This document shows, in pieces, positions 1 to 6,812 of a DNA stretch of 7,581 nt. Both the position numbers and the translations under genes were made by a program. The notes beneath the pieces were generated by a model, which made no database searches, had not been told where the DNA came from, and worked only from the letters and a program-made list of their open reading frames with translations. Origin of the DNA: an uncultured Corynebacterium sp. (GTDB lineage: Bacteria > Actinomycetota > Actinomycetes > Mycobacteriales > Mycobacteriaceae). The DNA lies in contig NZ_CAMIHD010000041.1 of assembly GCF_946222835.1 (NCBI RefSeq), positions 1-7,581 on the forward strand, given 5' to 3'. The number at the start of each line of letters is the position of its first letter. Positions within the stretch are counted from its first letter, which is position 1.

Positions 1-60
1 GGACAGGCTATGAATCTTCGGCGCCCTGGGGTGGAACTGCTAACAACGTAATGGGAGAGA

Positions 61-82
61 GGGGGAGAGAAGGGTGTCCCCC
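61..82 (-). terminator. Weak candidate hairpin after the operon's last gene
   Basis: A six-base stem (GGGGGA at 61-66, TCCCCC at 77-82) with a ten-base loop lies about 29 bases downstream of the stop codon of the last operon gene. On the minus strand it is followed by a pyrimidine-rich but T-poor run, so it does not meet the usual pattern of an intrinsic terminator. The plus strand around 53-74 is an almost pure purine tract, which makes chance pairing easier. Nothing else recognisable lies in 1-110. Confidence 0.22.
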
Positions 83-110
83 GCAAACAATGCCGATCTC
101 GGTGCCCGCG

Positions 111-1883
111 TTAATCGCGTCCCGAACTGATTTTCCACCCGCTTGCTGCTTTGCGTTGCTGCCAGAAGTGACGGTAGATACCGGGGACATCGGAAAGCTC
201 AGAATGCGTGCCTAGCTGGCTGACTTGCCCGTGTTCATCCAAGACTACGATTTGATCAGCAGATTTGATTGTATCCAGCTTATGGGCGATGACAATAAAA
301 GTAGATTGCTCCCGTAGCTCGTCCATCGCAGCAAGAATGTTTGCCTCATTTTCTGCATCGAGCGCGGAGGTAGCCTCATCAAAGAGTACAATCGGCGCTT
401 GCTTGAGAAGCGCGCGAGCTACAGATACGCGCTGGCGTTCACCACCGGATAGAAGCCGCCCGCCTTCACCAACAGGAGTATGCCACCCTAGGCGGTTGGC
501 AATAGAAGTCACGCCTGAAAGATCAGCTGCGCGGAAGACTTCCTCATCGGAGGCGTCGGGACGACCAACGCGGATATTAGCGATTAACGAGTCGTCGAAG
601 AGGTAAACGTCCTGAAAGACCATGGACAGTCTGGACATTAACTGTTCGGTTCCAAGCTCGCGGATATCTACGCCGTCAACCATCACCGCCCCGGAATCTA
701 CATCCCAGAATCGCGAAATAAGGCGCGCAATTGTGGTCTTTCCGGAGCCAGAAGGACCGACAATGGCGGTAACGGTGCCTGGTCGAGCATGGAAAGTGAC
801 ATCTACCAATACTGGTTTATCGCCGTATCCAAACGTGACATTAAGCAGCTCTACATTTCCCGAACCATCGCCTAGGCGCGGAGTAGTGGGTTCTGGCAGG
901 GAAGGGGCATCGGTGATGAGCTCAGTTTCTGTGAGCGCGATACGGCCGGCATCTAAACCGACGAAAGAAGAACCCAGCTGTTCAAGCGTGCGGGTAAACC
1001 TCAAGCTGATTCCGATGATCGCAATTGTTTCTAGTGGCGATAGGGCGCCTTCAACGGCAAGATCCGCGGAGACCATAATGAGAGCCACAATGAAGATCTG
1101 CACTACTATGCCGTTGAGTAGCAAAGCTAATGTGGATACCCATAGCTCGCGTATTCGTGCTTTATGGTCGATTTCTAGCGCTTGCTCTAGTGGCGCAAAA
1201 ACTTGTGATTGTCCTGCCGCGCGCAGGGCTGGTTGACGGTTAGCAAATTCTACGATGTGCTGGGAGAGCTCTTTACTCGGCCCCAGTGCGCGGTTCGATG
1301 CTTTCTCACGAATCCATGCAGCCAACTGCATCACCACGAGCGCCAATGGTGCGATGATAAGAAGGACCAAGCCCAGCTTCGGGTTCCAGAAACACGCTCC
1401 TACTAACAAGGTGACAAGTGCCGCGCTATCGCGGTATATCGTTCCTTGAATATGCGCAAAGGTCTCGGCCGCCACCATAAAGCGATCTGAAACGAGGCGA
1501 GATAGGCCGCCGGTATTAGCCGGTACGAACCAGCCGAGCGGTAGCGTTGCTAATTTATCGCCCACAGTCGTGTGCGCGGCTCGGATGAAATCCAAGGCCG
1601 TGTGGTAAGAGGCCATGGTTGCGAAAAATCGTAGCGCAAAAGCTACGAGCGCAATTGCCAAAAGCATCCACATCCATGGTGCGATCGTCGTATCCCCATC
1701 GAGTGCCTTTGTAAGTGGCACGAGCGTGAGAACGGCGAGGCCATCAAGCACGCCAACGATAAGCGATAGACAAGCATACCTTTTATTGAGCTTATGGCCT
1801 ACAGGACTTTGCAGCTTTTTGACACTGCGAGTGAGTAGCGGATCACGAAGACGCGAACTAACAGGCGTAGTGGCATTAGACAT
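111..1883 (-). CDS. ABC transporter, fused permease/ATPase half (IrtB/YbtQ-like), second subunit
   Basis: This 590-residue protein has an exporter-fold membrane domain (about residues 35-310, six likely helices) followed by a nucleotide-binding domain. The ATPase motifs are intact: Walker A GPSGSGKTT (376-384), Q-loop Gln424, signature LSGGERQ (478-484), Walker B IVLFDEA (498-504) with Glu503, D-loop SALD (506-509) and switch His534. Length and layout fit half-transporters that work as dimers. It starts inside the 3' end of the preceding ABC gene (8-nt overlap) and has an AAGGA ribosome site at 1892-1896, 8 nt from the ATG, so it most likely forms a heterodimer with that product. In mycobacterial IrtAB and Yersinia YbtPQ this fold imports ferric siderophores; most relatives are exporters. 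Import of an iron complex is inferred from the DtxR-type control and the ECF neighbours. A multidrug exporter is the main alternative. Confidence 0.9.
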   Translation of the reverse strand: MSNATTPVSSRLRDPLLTRSVKKLQSPVGHKLNKRYACLSLIVGVLDGLAVLTLVPLTKALDGDTTIAPWMWMLLAIALVAFALRFFATMASYHTALDFIRAAHTTVGDKLATLPLGWFVPANTGGLSRLVSDRFMVAAETFAHIQGTIYRDSAALVTLLVGACFWNPKLGLVLLIIAPLALVVMQLAAWIREKASNRALGPSKELSQHIVEFANRQPALRAAGQSQVFAPLEQALEIDHKARIRELWVSTLALLLNGIVVQIFIVALIMVSADLAVEGALSPLETIAIIGISLRFTRTLEQLGSSFVGLDAGRIALTETELITDAPSLPEPTTPRLGDGSGNVELLNVTFGYGDKPVLVDVTFHARPGTVTAIVGPSGSGKTTIARLISRFWDVDSGAVMVDGVDIRELGTEQLMSRLSMVFQDVYLFDDSLIANIRVGRPDASDEEVFRAADLSGVTSIANRLGWHTPVGEGGRLLSGGERQRVSVARALLKQAPIVLFDEATSALDAENEANILAAMDELREQSTFIVIAHKLDTIKSADQIVVLDEHGQVSQLGTHSELSDVPGIYRHFWQQRKAASGWKISSGRD

Positions 1884-3624
1884 GAGAATTATCCTTCATA
1901 GGCTTGAGGCAGATTATTTGGTCTGCTCCTTGGATGGACTCCGGCTTGTGGGCGATGACTAAGACGGTCTTGCCTCTGACGAGTGTGGCTAGAGCTGCTT
2001 GAATTTCTGCTTCACAGTCAGGATCAGTTGCCGCAGTAGCTTCATCCAGGATCAAGATTGGGGCATTGGTAATGATTGCCCGGGCAATAGAAATGCGTTG
2101 CTGTTGTCCACCGGATAAAGAGGTGTCCTCACCAACAACGGTGTCGAGCCCAGCCGGTAAAGCGCGAATATCAGCAGCTATGTGCGCAGCCTCTGCGGCT
2201 TGCCAGATCTCTTCATCGCGGGCTTCTGGGCGTGCAAGGCGAATGTTTTCCCGAATACTCATACGCAGTAAGTGAGGATCTTGTAAGACGAAAGCCACAG
2301 TGCGGTACAAACTGTCGAAAGTGAGATCACGGATATCCACGTTGTTGATAGTGATTGTGCCCGAATCTGGATCCTGGAAACGCGCCAGCATCGTTGCTGC
2401 TGTGGATTTGCCAGACCCGGAGGGGCCAATCAATGCCGTGACAGTGCCTGCATTTAGTTGCGCAGAAAAGTCTTGGAGGACTGGTGTGTCTGGGGCGTAG
2501 CTAAAGCTGACCTTATGGAACTCCACCTCCATGTCTTGACTACTGGCATCGAGTCTCTTTTGGCCTTCTTTCACATGGGAAATTGTCATGACTTCATCAA
2601 GGCGCAACGCCGCATTGCCAGCGAGCTGGTAAGACCACATCATTTGGCCGACGGTTTGAATCGTGCCTGGGAGCACCAGCGCAATTAACGTTGTTGCGAT
2701 GACTTCAGCGACCGTGACATAGCCACCAGCTATCAGCAGGGAACCGACTCCTAGATTGATAAGGATGAGGACAGGAACCGCCACCACAGACTCTGAGATT
2801 GCGGAAACACGCAGAAGCGGACGTACCCACTCGTAATAGAATTCCGCGAATTTTTGGGCAGCTTCGCGATATCGAGCGTGGGCTTTGCCAACGGTGCCGA
2901 AAGCCTTGACGACGGAAATACCTTCGGAGAACTCCACCGCAGTCGCAGAGACCTCACCCAGATAATTATCCATTTCCGCAGTTTTTGTGCCCATATCTTT
3001 CATTGAATATGCTTGGATTGCTAGGAAAATGGGCACAGTGGCAATAGAAAGTAGACCAAGGCGCCAATCCAAGATAAAGGCATAAACCAGAAGCGCGAGG
3101 GGCGTAAAGATCGCGGCGACCTTCTCTACAGGAGCATGGGCTGTCAGGGTGTGCAGAGTTAACGTATCGTCCTCGACGGCTTTGCGGACTTTGCCGGAAT
3201 TAGTCTGGCTAAACCACGAGAGTGGTGCTTTCGCAATAGCGGTAATAATTCGGCGCCGGTTAATCCCCACCAGCTTTGCATCAGCGAAGTGGGTGATTGC
3301 AAGGGCAAGGAAATAGAAGAATAGCTGGCCCAAAAATGCAGCAAGTAGCCATTTCACAATGGACGCGACGTCATCAGTTTTGCCGTCGATTAGAGCATTT
3401 CCCAGTGCCACCAACGCGACGTAGGGTGCTACGGCGAGTACCGAGGATATAAGCGCGAGAAACTGTGCGAAGTAGATGGTTGTTTGCACTGGGGCCAGTA
3501 GTTTTTTTAGAGCGACCTGGCCGGCTTTTAGTTTTGCGCGAGCCTCTTCTTCCGGTGACGCACCGTGTGATTCTGGTGCGTGGGTTCCGCTTGATTCTGT
3601 GGAACTTTGTTTTAGTTCAGACAT
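1876..3624 (-). CDS. ABC transporter, fused permease/ATPase half (IrtA/YbtP-like), first subunit
   Basis: This 582-residue protein has a hydrophilic N-terminal tail (residues 1-45), then an exporter-fold membrane domain (about 48-335) and an ATPase domain. Visible motifs are Walker A GPSGSGKST (400-408), Q-loop Gln448, signature LSGGQQQ (503-509), Walker B ILILDEA (523-529) with catalytic Glu528, a divergent D-loop AATD (531-534) that keeps its Asp, and switch His559. Both this subunit and its partner look catalytically complete, so the pair would have two functional ATP sites. The siderophore-interacting reductase domain at the N terminus of mycobacterial IrtA is absent; the short tail is too small to hold it. 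The gene begins 7 nt after the ECF ATPase gene with only a weak purine-rich ribosome site and overlaps the next gene by 8 nt. Iron-complex uptake is inferred from context; export cannot be excluded. Confidence 0.9.
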   Translation of the reverse strand: MSELKQSSTESSGTHAPESHGASPEEEARAKLKAGQVALKKLLAPVQTTIYFAQFLALISSVLAVAPYVALVALGNALIDGKTDDVASIVKWLLAAFLGQLFFYFLALAITHFADAKLVGINRRRIITAIAKAPLSWFSQTNSGKVRKAVEDDTLTLHTLTAHAPVEKVAAIFTPLALLVYAFILDWRLGLLSIATVPIFLAIQAYSMKDMGTKTAEMDNYLGEVSATAVEFSEGISVVKAFGTVGKAHARYREAAQKFAEFYYEWVRPLLRVSAISESVVAVPVLILINLGVGSLLIAGGYVTVAEVIATTLIALVLPGTIQTVGQMMWSYQLAGNAALRLDEVMTISHVKEGQKRLDASSQDMEVEFHKVSFSYAPDTPVLQDFSAQLNAGTVTALIGPSGSGKSTAATMLARFQDPDSGTITINNVDIRDLTFDSLYRTVAFVLQDPHLLRMSIRENIRLARPEARDEEIWQAAEAAHIAADIRALPAGLDTVVGEDTSLSGGQQQRISIARAIITNAPILILDEATAATDPDCEAEIQAALATLVRGKTVLVIAHKPESIQGADQIICLKPMKDNSHV

Positions 3625-3631
3625 TTCTTTC

Positions 3632-5101
3632 TCAATTCTTGTTGATGTCAGTCATATCGATGATTCTGGTGACTGATTCTTGGATGAATTCGTGGTCATG
3701 GGTGATGACGATGACCACTGCTCCGCTTGCTGCAAGAGATCGAAGTAGCGCAGAGATGGATTGCAGTTGGCGCCAGCCCACGCCAGAGGTAGGTTCATCG
3801 AAGATGTAGATCGCTGCTTGCTCGGCTTGGGCTGAAGCTATGGCTAAGCGTTGCCGTTGCCCACCGGACAGAGACTGCGGATGCCGTTGGGCCATTCCTG
3901 CCAGATCGAGGCGATGGAGAATCTCATTGACATCGATGTGGTCCCGCTTCTTCTTTGCCAGTCCGAGCGTGACTTCTTCTTCGGTGGTGGCTGCGAATAA
4001 TTGGCGGCCAACATCTTGCATCACCATGTACGCGGCACGTCTGCGGGCAGCCGCTCCTACTCGTTTGCTGTTCAAACGGAGACTACCGCCGCGTTTGGGA
4101 GAAGCAAGACCACAAATGATCCTGGCGAGGGTGGTTTTTCCAGCGCCGTTGGGCCCGATTAAGGCGGTGACTTCGCCGCTGGGGAAAAATGCGTGGTCAA
4201 TGTTTAATACCTCATGTGCGCCATAAGAAAAACAGATGTTGCTTAGCTCGAGTCCGCTCCGCTGGGGATCGGCGTTTTCGAGCGTGGGTGGTACCGGCAC
4301 GCTCGCGGGCAGGGGAACATGGTGTAAGCTGCGTAGCCCCAATTGTTTGCGTTCGGGTTCGTCTAAGGCATAAAACTCCTGAGCGCGGAAACTCCGCGTT
4401 ATTTTTCCCTGAGTCAAGTAAATAACTTGGTCAGCGATATCTTTTAAGAAAAAGAGACGGTGATCAGCGATAATGATCGTTGTGCCTAATTCCTTCAAGC
4501 GGTGTAGCACGCGTGCAAGAATATCGATGCTTTCCATGGAGAGATTGGACGTGGGTTCATCGAGAAGCACGAGACTGCCCGGGGACACAAGCGCGCATGC
4601 GCATGCCACGGTTTGTAACTGCCCACCGGATAATTCTTTGAATCGCCGGCCCCGAAGATCGTTAATGCCTAGTAGCTCGACCGCTGATTGAATTCTCGAC
4701 TCAATTTCTTTGGGATCTACACCAAGGTTTTCTAGCCCGAAGGCCAATTCTGCATTGACGCTTTCAGTGAAAAATTGTGTCCTTGGATTCTGGAATACTG
4801 AGGCGCTGAACTCGATGGCTCGGGACAGCGGTTCTTCCGCAGGGGTAAAAGCCTGGTCATCCTTTATAATAGTGATGGTGCCTAGTAGCTCTCCTGGATT
4901 GAAATGGGGGATGAGTCCGTTGATCAACTTGAGTACCGTGGACTTTCCCGATCCGGAATCACCGGTAATCAGTAGACACTGTCCTGGAGAGACAGAAAAA
5001 GACACATCAGATACACCTTGAATGCCTGGCCGAGCTCCCAATGGATATGTAAAAGAAACGTTGTGGGCGTCTACACTGGTTGCGATACTGCGTTCGTTCA
5101 T
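3632..5101 (-). CDS. ECF-type transporter ATPase with two tandem ATP-binding domains (EcfA-EcfA fusion)
   Basis: This 489-residue soluble protein carries two ABC ATPase domains in one chain, replacing the separate EcfA1/EcfA2 subunits. Domain 1 has Walker A GDSGSGKST (47-55), Q-loop Gln104, signature LSGGQLQ (157-163), Walker B LVLLDEP (177-183) with Glu182, and His214. Domain 2 has Walker A GPNGAGKTT (316-324), Q-loop Gln362, signature LSGGQRQ (411-417), Walker B IYIFDEP (431-437) with Glu436, and His468. The FQNPRTQFF and MQDVGRQLF stretches at the Q-loops are typical of ECF and cobalt/biotin-type ATPases. The D-loops are odd: the usual Asp is replaced in both halves (SNLS and SGVG). The start codon overlaps the T-component stop (ATGA) and has a strong GGAGG at 5109-5113, 7 nt away. 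It should sit on the cytoplasmic side and drive the S/T membrane complex. Confidence 0.92.
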   Translation of the reverse strand: MNERSIATSVDAHNVSFTYPLGARPGIQGVSDVSFSVSPGQCLLITGDSGSGKSTVLKLINGLIPHFNPGELLGTITIIKDDQAFTPAEEPLSRAIEFSASVFQNPRTQFFTESVNAELAFGLENLGVDPKEIESRIQSAVELLGINDLRGRRFKELSGGQLQTVACACALVSPGSLVLLDEPTSNLSMESIDILARVLHRLKELGTTIIIADHRLFFLKDIADQVIYLTQGKITRSFRAQEFYALDEPERKQLGLRSLHHVPLPASVPVPPTLENADPQRSGLELSNICFSYGAHEVLNIDHAFFPSGEVTALIGPNGAGKTTLARIICGLASPKRGGSLRLNSKRVGAAARRRAAYMVMQDVGRQLFAATTEEEVTLGLAKKKRDHIDVNEILHRLDLAGMAQRHPQSLSGGQRQRLAIASAQAEQAAIYIFDEPTSGVGWRQLQSISALLRSLAASGAVVIVITHDHEFIQESVTRIIDMTDINKN

Positions 5102-5823
5102 AAGTGGACCTCCGTGGGAAGCCAGACAGAGGCAACGACGAGGCCCAACCCAGCTAGTGCAGTTGCATCGACAAGCTTGAAGGAAAGATCGGCGGTGGTG
5201 GTTGGGCGTGCGGGTCCTCCCAATCCCCGGACAAGAGCAGAGGCAGCGAGCTCATCACCAGCGCGGACGACGGCACCTAATAAGGGGATGATCAACATCG
5301 CGGACGATTGTGTGGGCTGTGTGATCCAGCTTTTTACTCCAGGCTGGAGACCCCGAAGGACCATGGCATCGCGGATGGCTTTGGCTTCTGCCACGATGAT
5401 CGGCAAAACGCGCAGGAATACCGCCGGTGGAATGGTGGCCCAGCCTGGTAAACGCAGGTCTCGCAGTGCTGAGGTCAACGTGGATGGTGTGAGAGTGAGC
5501 AAGCCGAATGCGCCGATGGACATGCTGATGACAAAACGGCTTAGCCACGAAAAAATTGCCGCTGAAAAAGCGAAAAATGTGGAGCCAGGAAGCTGTAATA
5601 GGCCCCAGTACCCTAGATAGGATAATGCAAAAGCGAACAGGCAAATAAGACCATAGTGTGGCTTTACTGTAGCTAGTGCGATGGAGCTGAAAGCGATAGA
5701 AATCAGCAGTGTCGGTAGGTGGCCGTGGCTGAGAGCTACCGCATTGATTACTAGAACAGAAAGCAGCACGGTCCGTGGATCGATCGAAGATCGACGAAGC
5801 ACGCCCTGTTTTTGCAGGCTCAC
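5098..5823 (-). CDS. ECF transporter transmembrane coupling protein (EcfT/CbiQ-like)
   Basis: This is a 241-residue membrane protein of normal EcfT length. Hydrophobic segments lie near residues 18-32, 36-52, 57-75, 83-111 and 221-235, separated by a long amphipathic cytoplasmic region (about 115-205). That region contains the two Arg-Gly coupling motifs expected of the family, MVLRG (154-158) and ALVRG (196-200), which in known ECF complexes dock into grooves of the two ATPase domains. The start is GTG, with the GTGA overlap joining it to the S-component stop. There is no clear ribosome site in front, so it probably depends on reinitiation from the upstream gene. It overlaps the ATPase gene by 4 nt. 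It links the substrate-binding S subunit to the tandem ATPase. A private T protein in the same operon indicates a dedicated (group I) ECF system. Confidence 0.85.
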   Translation of the reverse strand: MSLQKQGVLRRSSIDPRTVLLSVLVINAVALSHGHLPTLLISIAFSSIALATVKPHYGLICLFAFALSYLGYWGLLQLPGSTFFAFSAAIFSWLSRFVISMSIGAFGLLTLTPSTLTSALRDLRLPGWATIPPAVFLRVLPIIVAEAKAIRDAMVLRGLQPGVKSWITQPTQSSAMLIIPLLGAVVRAGDELAASALVRGLGGPARPTTTADLSFKLVDATALAGLGLVVASVWLPTEVHL

Positions 5824-6455
5824 AGGAGACCAGCGCTTTCAAAGTGTTTGCGGCTGACGCGAACTCCGACCTTTCCTCCGATAAAGCCGACGATGAGCGC
5901 ACAAATGGCCAGTACTCCAATGGTCCATGGCTGGAAGATATCCGACATGGCATCGGCATATTCTTGACCCATTTGGTCTGCGATATCGACGTAGTAGGAG
6001 TCCGTATCCAGAATTAGCGGGATAAAAGGCATAGAAATCCAGACACAGAAGACGCTGTAGGCAATAGGGAAGGATTTGGCAATACTGAGGTGGCTTTTTG
6101 TAATAATCAAATCCGCGATAAACCCTAGAATTATGCTTCCCAGCAGGGTCCAGAAGTAGTGTCCGGTGAGCATGAATGCTAGTCCGTTAATACCACCGAC
6201 GAGGGTGAAAGCACCCATTTTGGGCGTGCGGGCGGCATAAAGCGCTAGCACGATTCCGTTTGCGATTGCCGCGATGAACCATCCAATAAACATGAATTGT
6301 GGTCCTGCGAATCCAATCATTCCGCTTACAAAGGTGATTACAAAGTAAAGTGCAGCAAAGATACCAGCGTTGATGAGATCTCTGGTGTTTAAACGTGCCG
6401 TCGCCCCACTGGATGAGCTTGTACTCCGTGCGGGCGTAGAGGACTGTTGGGTCAT
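5820..6455 (-). CDS. ECF transporter substrate-binding S component, MptD/Trep_Strep type
   Basis: This 211-residue integral membrane protein has about five or six hydrophobic segments (near 27-49, 54-74, 80-97, 100-118, 129-148 and 175-195). A Ser/Thr-rich tail of about 23 residues precedes the first helix. The first helix begins RDLINAGIFAALYFVITF and carries an Ala-x-x-x-Ala pattern (Ala30, Ala34) of the kind S components use to contact EcfT. The run from GMIGF through the ANGIVLALYAARTPKMGAF segment to LTGHYFW resembles the MptD/Trep_Strep family (TIGR02185), as judged from memory. The ATG has a GAGG at 6462-6465, 6 nt away. It is the first gene of the operon, directly behind a DtxR-like box. 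It should bind the substrate in the membrane; iron siderophore or haem is inferred from control and neighbours, since the sequence alone does not show specificity. Confidence 0.78.
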   Translation of the reverse strand: MTQQSSTPARSTSSSSGATARLNTRDLINAGIFAALYFVITFVSGMIGFAGPQFMFIGWFIAAIANGIVLALYAARTPKMGAFTLVGGINGLAFMLTGHYFWTLLGSIILGFIADLIITKSHLSIAKSFPIAYSVFCVWISMPFIPLILDTDSYYVDIADQMGQEYADAMSDIFQPWTIGVLAICALIVGFIGGKVGVRVSRKHFESAGLL

Positions 6456-6482
6456 AGTAAACCTCGATTCATGAACAGCTGG

Positions 6483-6501
6483 AAAGGCAAGGCTTACCTA
6501 A
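6483..6501 (-). promoter_or_regulatory. DtxR/IdeR-type iron box
   Basis: Read on the minus strand the site is TTAGGTAAGCCTTGCCTTT. It matches 15 of 19 positions of the DtxR consensus TWAGGTTAGSCTAACCTWA, including the whole TTAGGT half-site, the central AGCCT and the CCT of the second half. It ends 27 nt before the S-component start codon, where a bound repressor would block transcription of the five-gene operon. The known rule for this regulator is that Fe2+-loaded DtxR binds and represses, so the operon should be on when iron is scarce. This site is the main evidence that the transporter is iron-related. Confidence 0.8.
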
Positions 6502-6518
6502 TACAGATAGTTCTGTAT
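6501..6518. promoter_or_regulatory. Perfect 7+7-bp inverted repeat beside the DtxR box
   Basis: ATACAGA (6501-6507) and TCTGTAT (6512-6518) are exact reverse complements separated by the four bases TAGT. The dyad shares one base with the upstream edge of the DtxR-like box and overlaps the predicted -10 region. Its size suits an operator for a dimeric helix-turn-helix regulator, and no such regulator gene is in the window. As RNA it would form only a weak AT-rich hairpin, so a DNA operator is more plausible. Confidence 0.45.
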
Positions 6519-6545
6519 ATAAACTATTTCTAGTTTTGATCTGAA
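6516..6545 (-). promoter_or_regulatory. Candidate promoter of the five-gene transporter operon
   Basis: On the minus strand TTCAGA (6545-6540) and TATATA (6521-6516) are separated by 18 bases. Each matches four of six bases of the vegetative -35 and -10 consensus. With this assignment transcription would start near 6507-6510, inside the inverted repeat and next to the iron box, so both could act as roadblocks. An alternative -10 is TATTAG, just at the box edge, with a poor -35. The region is AT-rich compared with its surroundings, but the exact start cannot be settled by eye. Confidence 0.35.
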
Positions 6546-6577
6546 GATTCACCCTTAATGGGGGCGAATGTAGATAA

Positions 6578-6748
6578 GCGGACATCAAACCAGAGCACGA
6601 CTACCGACTATGCACCGACAAAGTAAGCACCAACGGCAAGACAACCCTGCGATGGGGCGGTAAACTACGCCGCCTCTACATCGGCTGCCGATGGGGCGGG
6701 GAACCAATCACCATGGTCTGCATCGAGAACCACGTCGACATCAAAATA
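6578..6748 (+). pseudogene. C-terminal fragment of an IS481-family transposase
   Basis: Reading from 6578 the plus strand encodes about 57 residues (ADIKPEHDYRLCTDKV, then the TLRWGGKLRRLYIG and PITMVCIENHVDIKI stretches). This resembles, from memory, the tail after the DDE catalytic domain in IS481-family transposases (pattern YRVRxDxVxxxGxVTLRxxGKLxxxxIG, then a short beta-rich end). The frame is blocked by TAA at 6575-6577. The neighbouring frame reads GANVDK just before this point, which suggests a single-base frameshift near 6578. Similarity fades after about 6748, where the sequence passes into the repA terminator, so the 3' end is also missing. No catalytic residues remain. The fragment cannot make an active enzyme and marks a past insertion or recombination between the transporter operon and the replication gene. 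Together with the promoter and terminator it accounts for the gene-free stretch 6456-6812. Confidence 0.65.
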
Positions 6749-6768
6749 ACGGCGGGCGGCGTGTGGGG

Positions 6769-6795
6769 TAAAAAGAAAGCGCCCCGTAGGGCGCT
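6769..6795 (-). terminator. Rho-independent terminator of repA
   Basis: On the minus strand, starting 17 bases after the repA stop codon, AGCGCCC and GGGCGCT form a perfect seven-base GC-rich stem around a TACG tetraloop. The run TTCTTTTTA follows. In plus-strand coordinates the stem arms are 6778-6784 and 6789-6795. Stem, loop and T-tract fit an intrinsic terminator well. It would also shield the transporter operon from read-through from repA. Confidence 0.85.
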
Positions 6796-6812
6796 GTTTC
6801 TCCGCGATTGGG

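Noticed and set aside
8..190. A 60-codon minus-strand frame at the left edge
   Set aside because: It overlaps the 3' end of the last operon gene in another frame, has no ribosome site and matches no family I know.
111..3624. The ABC pair as TetAB-like antibiotic exporters known from corynebacterial plasmids
   Set aside because: The fold allows it, but the shared iron-boxed operon and tight coupling to ECF genes favour an iron-complex role. It is kept only as an alternative.
265..5620. Numerous plus-strand open frames of 60-204 codons opposite the transporter genes
   Set aside because: They are antisense to strongly supported ABC and ECF genes, are rich in Ser and Arg as expected of complementary-strand frames, and show no domains.
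5255..5959. A 234-codon minus-strand frame overlapping the T and S genes
   Set aside because: It is out of frame with both genes; the EcfT and S readings have membrane segments and family motifs, while this frame has none.
6650..6700. Direct repeat CGATGGGGCGG at 6650-6660 and 6689-6699, considered as plasmid iterons
   Set aside because: There are only two copies, and both encode Arg-Trp-Gly-Gly in the transposase remnant with a spacing divisible by three, so coding origin explains them.
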